NCBI GenBank assembly: GCA_963703655.1
Contig: CAVPFA010000003.1
Span: 1,054,001-1,118,000 of the forward strand
Reading direction: 5' to 3'
DNA: 64,000 nt
Origin: CAVPFA01 sp963703655
GTDB lineage: Bacteria > Actinomycetota > Acidimicrobiia > Acidimicrobiales > Bog-793
This document shows, one piece after another, positions 37,890 through 44,734 of the stretch (position 1 is the stretch's first letter; every line of letters starts with the position of its first letter). A model generated the notes under the pieces. That model saw only the letters and a program-made list of their open reading frames with translations. It was not told the DNA's origin and did no database searches. The position numbers and the translations under genes were made by a program.

Positions 37890-39496
37890 ATCGCGTCGGG
37901 CGCCCGGACGCCGAGAAGGCCGAGCGAGATCGCGAGACCGATACGGACTCCTTCGACCAGCCAAAGCCGGGCCTGCGTGAGATCGATCGGGATGTCCTCC
38001 CCCAGCACTCGGCAGTCGTGATAGAAGGCGTGGAACTCGCCTGCGAGAAGTCGGACCCAGCTCGTCACCTTGTGCGGTGCACGGTCCTTGGCGGCTTCCC
38101 CGATCACGTATGGCAGGTCGACGAGGCAGCGAATGAGCTCGAGCTCGCGGTCGTGAACGAGCAAGCCCAGCTCGGCCCTGGAGATCGGGACGCGCGCAAT
38201 GCCGAGCTCGGCGCGCTTGCGGTCGATGGACGAGATCCGCGCGTATGCGTACTGCACATAGAACACGGGGTTCTCCATCGACTTGCTCGTCACGAGGTCC
38301 AAGTTGAAGGTCGTCGCCTGGTCGATCGACGACAGGAGCGACAAAAGCCGGGTCGCGTCGGCTCCGATCTCGTCGATGACGGAGTCGAGCTCGACGAAAT
38401 TCCCGGAGCGCTTCGACATGCGGCGGCCGACGATGTTGACCAGCTGACCGAGGTGGACCTCGAGCCTGTCGTCTTGAACACCAAGTGCCGCGACGCCGGC
38501 CTTGAGGCTGGCGACCTGGCCGTGATGGTCCGCGCCGAATATGTCGATCACACGATCGAACCCACGAACAAGGAACTTGTCGCGGTGGTAGGCGAGATCG
38601 CCCGCGAAATAGGTCGCATCGCCGTCGGACTTGATAAGCACCCGATCGCGGTTGTCACCCACCTCGGTGGACCGAAGCCAGATCGCGCCGTCCTTCTCGT
38701 AGACGAGACCGCGTGCGCGAAGCAGCTCGATCGTCTCCTCGACCTCGCCGCTCTCCTCGATGGAAGCTTGCGAGTACCACTCGTCAAAACAGATGTCGAG
38801 TCGTGCCAAGGTCGTTCGGATGTTCTCGAGGATCTGGTCGCTGGCGAAGCGGCCGGCTTCGACGATGTCGTCTGGGCCCTCGTACTTCCGCGCGAGTCGG
38901 GTGACGTACTCGCCCTGGTAGCCCTCCTCCGGCACGGCCTCGCCGCGGCGCCGCGCGAGAAGGCTCTCGCCGAGAAGCCGGATCTGTCGGCCGGTGTCGT
39001 TCACGTAGTACTCACGCCTCACGTCCCAGCCGCAGCGGCTCATGACCCGGCCGAGAGCATCGCCGAACGAGCCGAGCCAACCGTTGCCCACGTGCAGCGG
39101 GCCCGTTGGGTTGGCCGATACGAACTCGATCTGGACTCGCTCGCCGCCTCCGAGGTCCGGGGTCGCGTAGCTGTCCTCGCCGGCGGCGACTACGTCCTCG
39201 AGGGCATGGTGCAGCCAGGAGGTCGCGAGCTTGAAATTGACGAAACCAGGTCCCGCGACTTCAACCGCCTCGACCTCGTCGAGCCTCGCGGCCGAGAGCG
39301 CGGCGGCGAGGTCGGCGGCGAGCTCGCGGGGCGCCCGTCCAGCGGACTTCGCGACGACGAGCGCGACGTTGGTCGACCAGTCTCCGTGCTCCAGGCGCGC
39401 CGGACGGACGAGTTGGACCTGTTGCGGCTCGATCACGATGTCGAGCGCCGCTAGAGCCGCGGCGATGCTGTCGGCGAGTCGTCGCTCGGTGGTCAT
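37886..39496 (-). CDS. argS: Arginyl-tRNA synthetase
   Basis: Class I synthetase. HIGH-type motif as PTGPLHVGNGWLGS, KMSK-type motif as RRMSKRSGNFVEL, and the C-terminal DALR domain ending QARLWLVEGVRIGLAISLGLLG. 536 residues. ATG 39496. It is divergent from a tRNA-Arg gene only 53 bases away, so the synthetase and one of its substrates share an upstream region. Its neighbours downstream are lysA-hom-thrC. Confidence 0.97.
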   Translation of the reverse strand: MTTERRLADSIAAALAALDIVIEPQQVQLVRPARLEHGDWSTNVALVVAKSAGRAPRELAADLAAALSAARLDEVEAVEVAGPGFVNFKLATSWLHHALEDVVAAGEDSYATPDLGGGERVQIEFVSANPTGPLHVGNGWLGSFGDALGRVMSRCGWDVRREYYVNDTGRQIRLLGESLLARRRGEAVPEEGYQGEYVTRLARKYEGPDDIVEAGRFASDQILENIRTTLARLDICFDEWYSQASIEESGEVEETIELLRARGLVYEKDGAIWLRSTEVGDNRDRVLIKSDGDATYFAGDLAYHRDKFLVRGFDRVIDIFGADHHGQVASLKAGVAALGVQDDRLEVHLGQLVNIVGRRMSKRSGNFVELDSVIDEIGADATRLLSLLSSIDQATTFNLDLVTSKSMENPVFYVQYAYARISSIDRKRAELGIARVPISRAELGLLVHDRELELIRCLVDLPYVIGEAAKDRAPHKVTSWVRLLAGEFHAFYHDCRVLGEDIPIDLTQARLWLVEGVRIGLAISLGLLGVRAPDAM

Positions 39497-39549
39497 TGAA
39501 ATCTGAGAATGGCTGAAGTCCCGCTAGCATGCAACCTGCGCTCCACCGA

Positions 39550-39621
39550 GCCCTCGTAGCTCAGGGGATAGAGCATCGGCCTCCGAAGCCGGGTGCGCAG
39601 GTTCGAATCCTGCCGAGGGCG
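39550..39621 (+). tRNA. tRNA-Arg (anticodon CCG)
   Basis: Clover-leaf is readable: acceptor GCCCTCG pairs with CGAGGGC, D arm GCTC/GAGC, and anticodon stem TCGGC/GCCGG around loop CTCCGAA (anticodon CCG, decoding CGG). The T arm is GCAGG-TTCGAAT-CCTGC. The 3' CCA is not encoded. CGG is a frequent arginine codon in this GC-rich genome. No intron. Confidence 0.95.
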
Positions 39622-39652
39622 CTCGAGCGCCACCAGCTGACAGACTCCTCGC

Positions 39653-40153
39653 GTGGCTCGCGAACCGCGACCGATCGAGCGAGTGGAGTTCGGTGCCGAC
39701 GAGCCGGCCTACATCGTCGCGTGCATGGATCGGCTGGCCGGCGCCGGGGATGGATGGATCAATCTGATACCCAGGATCGCCGATGACGACAATGACGAGA
39801 GACCGACCTCGCTCGGGTTCTTCACGCTGGTCGGTGGCGGCAGTACCGGTGTCACGATGTGCACCTGGATTCCCGTGAGCCGTCATCATCGCGGACGCAT
39901 CGAGTCGAGCCTCGGCATCACGCACGTCACCGGCCACCGCGCCTTCGCCGAGCTGCACTCGCTCGGCGTTCCAATTCCGGCAACCTGGCTCGTCGAACAG
40001 GATCATCCTCGTCGAGGGCTTGTGTTGCGCGTTCCTTCCGACGAACCCCATGAACAGGTGTTGGTGTGGGCGCTGCGCGCAGTAGGTTCGCTCACTGCGC
40101 CACGTCTGATCAGACGATGGCGGGCCGACATCTACCTCCCCGTTACGTCGTGA
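39653..40153 (+). CDS. Hypothetical protein
   Basis: A 166-residue protein from GTG 39653; no family recognised. It reads as a soluble mixed alpha/beta protein with a Gly-rich strand LGFFTLVGGGSTGVTMCTW, a THVTGHRAF segment with two His, and a Trp/Arg-rich C terminus. Codon use is like the neighbours, which supports a real gene. It begins 31 bases after the tRNA. Nothing in the context fixes its role. Confidence 0.6.
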   Translation: MAREPRPIERVEFGADEPAYIVACMDRLAGAGDGWINLIPRIADDDNDERPTSLGFFTLVGGGSTGVTMCTWIPVSRHHRGRIESSLGITHVTGHRAFAELHSLGVPIPATWLVEQDHPRRGLVLRVPSDEPHEQVLVWALRAVGSLTAPRLIRRWRADIYLPVTS

Positions 40154-40266
40154 CATGTGTCGATTTGCGGAGGCCTCGTTCGACGTTTGAGTCGAGTCGA
40201 GATTCCGGTCGATGCTGGAGTTCTTCGATCTCGGCCACGAAACCGAATCCGGAAGGAGTCACCCCA

Positions 40267-40662
40267 ATGCGATTCATGATGTTCATGATCCCGAACATCT
40301 CCGAGCAGGACTGGACACCCACCGCCGAGGCCGTCGCGGCGATGACGAAGTACAACCAGGAGATGAAGAGCGCGGGCGTGCTGCTGGCACTCGACGGGCT
40401 CCATCCGAGCTCCAAGGGCGCTCGTGTGAGCTTTGGCGGGGGAAAGATATCCGTGAAGGACGGGCCCTTCACCGAGGCAAAGGAACTGATCGGCGGGTAC
40501 TGGCTGATCGACGTGAAGTCCAAGGAGGAGGCGGTCGAATGGGCGAGGCGGTGCCCCGCCGGCAGCGACCCCGTGACCGGCATCGGCCCGGTGATCGAGG
40601 TGCGTCAGGTATTCGAAATAGCCGATTTTCCTGCCGACGTGCGCGCCGCGGCCGGTCTGTAG
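40267..40662 (+). CDS. YCII-related DGPF-domain protein
   Basis: 131 residues of the YCII-related superfamily. MRFMMFMIPN start, GARVSFGGGKISVKDGPFTEAKELIGGYW carrying the signature DGPFTEAKE, then a DVKSKEEAVEWARRCP helix. DGPF proteins are the usual partners of ECF42 sigma factors, and one follows 55 bases downstream. ATG 40267 has a strong GGAAGGAG ribosome site. Biochemical function is unknown. Confidence 0.9.
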   Translation: MRFMMFMIPNISEQDWTPTAEAVAAMTKYNQEMKSAGVLLALDGLHPSSKGARVSFGGGKISVKDGPFTEAKELIGGYWLIDVKSKEEAVEWARRCPAGSDPVTGIGPVIEVRQVFEIADFPADVRAAAGL

Positions 40663-40716
40663 CGGGCTCGGCACACTCCATTGCCGGGGACTGCAGCCAG
40701 GACACGATGAGCCCGC

Positions 40717-42001
40717 GTGCCGGCCTCTGACAGGGCCGTGCCCTCGTCTGAGGCGAACCGTGCTATCGACGCCATCTGGAGGATCGAGTCCCCGCGGCTG
40801 GTCGCCTGCCTCGCCCGGCTCGTGGGGGACCTCGGCCAGGCCGAGGATCTTGCCCACGATGCGCTCGTCGCCGCGCTCGAGCAGTGGCCGGAATCAGGCG
40901 TCCCGGACAACCCGGGCGCCTGGCTCATGGCTGTCGGAAAGCGTCGTGCGATCGACCTTTTGCGAAGGAGGACCACGCTCCAGCGAAAGCACGAGGAGCT
41001 CGGCCACCAGTTGGAGGTCAATTCGGCGGCGAGCGACCTCGATCTTGACGTGCCCGAAGGCGAGGTCGATGACGACCTCCTACGCCTCGTCTTCGTCGTG
41101 TGCCACCCGGTTCTCCCGACCGAGGCGCGCGTTGCACTTACGCTGCGGGTGCTCGGGGGCCTGACGACCGAGGAGATCGCCCGCGCGTTTCTCGTCCGGG
41201 AGTCAACCGTCGCCCAGCGGATCGTGCGGGCCAAGCGGACGCTTGCCGAGGCACAGGTTCCCTTCGAGGTCCCGCGGGGGGCCGACCTCATCGGACGCCT
41301 CGCCTCGGTGCTCGAGGTCATCTACCTGATCTTCAACGAGGGGTACTCTGCCACCTCCGGTGGCGACTGGATGCGACCACCGATCTCCGCGGAGGCACTC
41401 CGCCTCGGCCGGGTCCTCGCCGAGCTCGTGCCCACATTCTCGGAGGTCCACGGCCTCGTCGCTCTGATGGAGATCCAGGCGTCGCGCTTTCGAGCTCGGG
41501 CCGGCCCGTCGGGCGAACCCGTCCTCCTGCTCGACCAGGACCGCGCCCGCTGGGATCAGGTCCTCATTCGACGCGGACTCGCCGCCCTCGCACGCGCCGA
41601 GGAACTCGGTCATCCCCTCGGCCCGTACGCGCTCCAGGCCGCGATCGCCGCGTGCCACGCCCGGGCACGAACCGCGCCTGAGACGGACTGGGCCCGCATC
41701 ACCGCTCTGTATGACGCGCTCGCGCAGCTTGCCCCCTCCCCGGTCGTGGAGCTCAACCGAGCTGTCGCCATCGCCATGGCGTTCGGCCCGCAAGCCGGTC
41801 TCGAGCTCGTCGACGCGCTCACGGCCGAACCATTGCTGGAGAACTACTACCTCTTGTCGAGTGTGCGCGGAGATCTCCTCGCGAAGCTCGGTCGTCTCGC
41901 CGAGGCGCGGATCGAATTCGGGCGTGCAGCGTCACTGACGAAGAATTTGCGCGAAGCGGGCAATGCTGCTCCGGCGGGCCGAGGACCTCGGCGCACCGTA
42001 G
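40717..42001 (+). CDS. ECF sigma factor, ECF42 type (late frame break)
   Basis: Alternative sigma factor with sigma2 (AWLMAVGKRRAIDLLRR), sigma4 (VLGGLTTEEIARAFLVRESTVAQRIVRAK) and a long SnoaL-free, TPR-like C-terminal domain (LIFNEGYSATSGGDW, VVELNRAVAIAMAFGP). ECF42 sigma factors use this C-terminal domain instead of an anti-sigma factor and sit beside DGPF genes. The family end is LLRRAEDLGAP-like, reached only after one extra base near 41958, with TAG at 41999. Without the shift the frame would run to 42240 across the cyclase gene. About 427 residues. ATG/GTG choice at 40717 is by domain start. Confidence 0.88.
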
Positions 42002-42008
42002 CGGAGTC

Positions 42009-43373
42009 TCAGGTTCTCAGCCGGTCGGGCGCCGGGGCGATCCGCCAGCAGCTGCGTCCCGCCGCCTTGGCCTCGCACAGCGCCTCGTCGGCGGTGGCGA
42101 GTAGCGAGTCCGAGGTCGTCCCTGGTGGAAAGTCGAGCACGATCCCGATGCTCGCCCCCACCTTCACCGCCGGCGCGTCGCCCACCGAGACAGGTTCGGC
42201 CAGGCGGTCGACGACCCGGGCGGCGATGGCAACGACCTGATGCTCGTTGACGTCGCCCGCGCAGAGGATGGCGAACTCGTCTCCGCCGATGCGAGCTAGG
42301 TCGTCGGTAGGCCGGACGACCGACGACAACCTTCGGGCGATGACCCGAAGCGCCGAATCTCCTGCGAGGTGGCCCAACCGGTCGTTCACGTCCCTGAAAC
42401 CGTCGATGTCGATGTACAGCACGGCGGGGCGGTCGCCTGCATCGACCCGGGAGTCGAGCGCCTCAAAGAAGCTCCTTCGATTGCCGAGACCCGTCAGCAG
42501 ATCCTGGAACGCGGCTTCGAGCAAACGCTCCTCCGCTGTGTTGTGCGAGATCATGAGCGAGCCGAGGACGAGCGCTCGATCGACGGCGGTCCGCTCGTTC
42601 GGCGCCAGAGGCCCGACCCCGCGGCTCCACACCACGAGGCAGGCGGAAGGCATCTTCTCGCCCCGGCTCAGGATCGGGAAGCAGGACACCGAGCGGAACC
42701 CGGCAGCGGTGGCCGCCGAACTGCTCGCCTCGGGCAGGTCCGCAACCTCGACATACGACGCCGTCGAATCGAGACCCATCGCCTGATCCCACGGCCCGGC
42801 GGCCGGCGGTCCCGGCACCGAGGGGTGCAGCGGGAAGCGGTTGATCGTTCGGCCGTCGTGCGATGCGACGACGAAGTAGCACTCGCCGAGCACGGGAGGA
42901 AGCCGCAGCGCCACGGCAAGGGCCGAAAGGCTGTCCTCCAGGCTCGCCCCGGCATAGGCAGATGCGAGCACCTGGTCGAAGTAGTCGTACGCGCTCTCGA
43001 GCAGGAGCAGGACGACAAATCCGGCGAGTGCAGGGTCGGCCAGGCGGTTGAGCGCCCAGGCCTCGGCGAGCCGGGTTCTACCGTCCGCGTGGACATACGG
43101 CAGCCGGACCGGGCCGGTGAGCTGATCCGGCGATCTTCCTGCGGAGGCGGCGAGCAGCCCGGTGAGCAGGGGGCGGTCCTTCGGCTCGAGGTAGCTGCTC
43201 AGTTCGGAACCGACGAGCACGTCGACCGGCCGGCCGCCGAGGTGCTCGAGCTGCCCGGACGCGAACCGCACGACCCCGCCTTCGTCGACGAGCACCAGGA
43301 CACCTGGAATCGACGCCAGCAGATGCTCATGGATCCCAAGGGCAGTCGGCTGCGACTCGATCGACGCGCTCAC
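42009..43373 (-). CDS. Diguanylate cyclase with PAS- and GAF-like sensors
   Basis: Makes c-di-GMP. Residues about 15-120 look like a PAS domain (SIPGVLVLVDEGGVVRFASG) and about 140-280 like a GAF domain. The GGDEF domain starts at DLLTGLGNRRSF and has the intact active site ARIGGDEFAIL. An inhibitory I-site RPTD lies exactly five residues before GGDEF, so product feedback is likely. No membrane helix and no EAL domain. GTG 43373. Its 3' end is 7 bases from the repaired ECF sigma stop. Confidence 0.92.
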   Translation of the reverse strand: MSASIESQPTALGIHEHLLASIPGVLVLVDEGGVVRFASGQLEHLGGRPVDVLVGSELSSYLEPKDRPLLTGLLAASAGRSPDQLTGPVRLPYVHADGRTRLAEAWALNRLADPALAGFVVLLLLESAYDYFDQVLASAYAGASLEDSLSALAVALRLPPVLGECYFVVASHDGRTINRFPLHPSVPGPPAAGPWDQAMGLDSTASYVEVADLPEASSSAATAAGFRSVSCFPILSRGEKMPSACLVVWSRGVGPLAPNERTAVDRALVLGSLMISHNTAEERLLEAAFQDLLTGLGNRRSFFEALDSRVDAGDRPAVLYIDIDGFRDVNDRLGHLAGDSALRVIARRLSSVVRPTDDLARIGGDEFAILCAGDVNEHQVVAIAARVVDRLAEPVSVGDAPAVKVGASIGIVLDFPPGTTSDSLLATADEALCEAKAAGRSCWRIAPAPDRLRT

Positions 43374-43433
43374 GACCTCAATCTAGTGGCGAGGCGGTCC
43401 TTTATCTAGGTGGGGGCGGTGGACACGCGAAGA

Positions 43434-43460
43434 GGCCGCCGGTCAAAACGACCGACGGCC
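43434..43460. terminator. Hairpin between yceI and the cyclase
   Basis: ggccgccggtc-aaaac-gaccgacggcc forms an 11-position stem with two mismatches in the middle. It lies after the yceI stop and before the cyclase start, both minus strand. No T-run follows on the minus strand, so it would be a Rho-assisted or non-canonical terminator. Confidence 0.45.
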
Positions 43461-43508
43461 CCTATCGGCAAGCCGGCCAAGCCAACCTGACGGATGGCTA
43501 GGCCTGGG

Positions 43509-44111
43509 CTAGGCCTGACGTACGGCTTCAGCCTCGATCTCGAGCTTGACCTTCGGGCTGACGACGAAGCCGCCGGTCTCGAGCGCTGCGTTGAAGCTCA
43601 CGCCGAAGTCGTTGCGGTCGATCTCGCCCGACGCGGTGAACCCGAGGCGCTGGTTGCCCCACGGGTCCTGGATCACGCCCTCGAACTCGACATCGAGGAC
43701 GATCGGGCGGGTGACGCCGCGGACGGTCAAGTCGCCGGCGACCTTCCATTCGTTCGAACGACCCAGCTCGACTTTCGTGCTGTGGAAGCTGAGCGTCGGG
43801 AAATTCTCGACGTCGAGGAAGTCGTTGGTCCGGACGTGCTTGTCACGGTTCTCGTCGTTGGTGATGATGCTCGCGGCCTGGATGGTCACGTCGACAGACG
43901 ACTGCGCCGGGTCGTCGGCCACGACGACCGAACCTTCGAAGTCGTTGAAGCGTCCGCGAACCTTGGACACCATGAGGTGACGTGAGACGAATCCGACCTG
44001 GGTGTGCGACTTGTCGAGCACGAACGTGCCAGAGGTCGGCAGTGTGAGGCCGTTTACTTCCCTGGTGAGCCTGGTCGTCTGGGTGGCCGTGGCTTCGTTG
44101 GTGGTTGTCAT
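43509..44111 (-). CDS. YceI-family lipid-binding protein
   Basis: 200 residues with the YceI lipocalin-like pattern: GTFVLDKSHTQVGFVSRHLMVSKVRGRFNDFEG, then SIITNDENRDKHVRTNDFLDVENFPTLSF, VAGDLTVRGVTRPIVLDVEF and FTASGEIDRNDFGV. The family binds isoprenoids or long lipids. There is no signal peptide, so this copy is cytoplasmic, as in many actinobacteria. It is divergent from a marR gene, with shared operator-like repeats between them. ATG 44111 with an AAGGAG ribosome site. Confidence 0.93.
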   Translation of the reverse strand: MTTTNEATATQTTRLTREVNGLTLPTSGTFVLDKSHTQVGFVSRHLMVSKVRGRFNDFEGSVVVADDPAQSSVDVTIQAASIITNDENRDKHVRTNDFLDVENFPTLSFHSTKVELGRSNEWKVAGDLTVRGVTRPIVLDVEFEGVIQDPWGNQRLGFTASGEIDRNDFGVSFNAALETGGFVVSPKVKLEIEAEAVRQA

Positions 44112-44150
44112 TTTCGAACTCCTTGTAGTTGAGAGCGACTGGTCCCTTGC

Positions 44151-44193
44151 TTGCGCAACTAACTATATAGCAAACTCTTTGACTGCGCAACTA
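44151..44193. promoter_or_regulatory. Two operator-like repeats between yceI and marR
   Basis: tTGCGCAACTA at 44151-44161 and cTGCGCAACTA at 44183-44193, 32 bases apart (about three helical turns). The first contains the palindrome TTGCGCAA. They overlap the yceI -35 box and its start region. Likely MarR binding sites. Confidence 0.6.
44162..44190 (-). promoter_or_regulatory. yceI promoter
   Basis: Minus-strand TTGCGC (44190-44185), 17-base spacer, TATAGT (44167-44162). The -35 box lies inside one operator-like repeat; the other repeat covers the predicted start point. This fits repression by the divergent MarR. Confidence 0.6.
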
Positions 44194-44208
44194 TTCCCGG
44201 CTTCCCGC

Positions 44209-44214
44209 TATAGT
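44209..44214 (+). promoter_or_regulatory. -10 box for a leaderless marR transcript
   Basis: TATAGT ends 6 bases before the GTG at 44221, so the transcript would begin at or next to the start codon. No -35 match lies at the usual distance and no ribosome site precedes the GTG. Leaderless mRNAs are common in actinobacteria. Confidence 0.45.
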
Positions 44215-44220
44215 GGGGTC

Positions 44221-44709
44221 GTGGAGACGAGCCAGCACCGGCAGACCAGGGGCGACCTCGACAGGATCACCCTGGTCGGGCTCGTCCTCGAGACCGCCTC
44301 GGGACTGCGGCGCGCGGTCGCCCCGCCCCTTGAACGCCAATGCGAGCTTGCCGGCCAGGACTTCGAGATACTGATCCGGCTCGCCCGAACCCCCGGCGCG
44401 CGGCTGAGGATGAGTGATCTCGCGGCCCAGACGGCGCTCACCCCGAGCGGTCTGACGCGGGCCATCGACCGTCTCTCCGAGATCGGCCTCGTGAGCCGCC
44501 GAGCCTGTCCCGAGGACCGGCGTGGTGCGTTCGCAGAGCTGACCGAAGCCGGCGAGGAGAGGATGCGCCAGGCGCTCGACATCCACCGCTGCCAGCTCGC
44601 CGAGCTGCTCGACGGGGCTCTCGAGCCGGACGAGGAGCTCGCCTTCGTCGCCGCGTTGCGCAAGCTCCGCGACCGGGTGAATCCTGAAGCTTCCTTCCTC
44701 ACTCCCTAG
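44221..44709 (+). CDS. MarR-family transcriptional regulator
   Basis: 162 residues with a MarR winged helix: RLARTPGARLRMSDLAAQTALTPSGLTRAIDRLSEIGLVSRRACPEDRRGAFAELT, which includes the D-x-R wing motif EDRRG. It probably represses itself and yceI through the shared repeats. GTG 44221. An earlier in-frame start would run back through the promoter and into yceI, so it is rejected. Confidence 0.93.
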   Translation: METSQHRQTRGDLDRITLVGLVLETASGLRRAVAPPLERQCELAGQDFEILIRLARTPGARLRMSDLAAQTALTPSGLTRAIDRLSEIGLVSRRACPEDRRGAFAELTEAGEERMRQALDIHRCQLAELLDGALEPDEELAFVAALRKLRDRVNPEASFLTP

Positions 44710-44734
44710 AGAGCCGCCCCGGGAGGCACGACAC

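Noticed and set aside
42002..42240. C-terminal extension of the ECF sigma factor
   Set aside because: It arises from one extra base near 41958; the family-typical end and a TAG at 41999 appear in the next frame, and the extension would overlap the cyclase gene.
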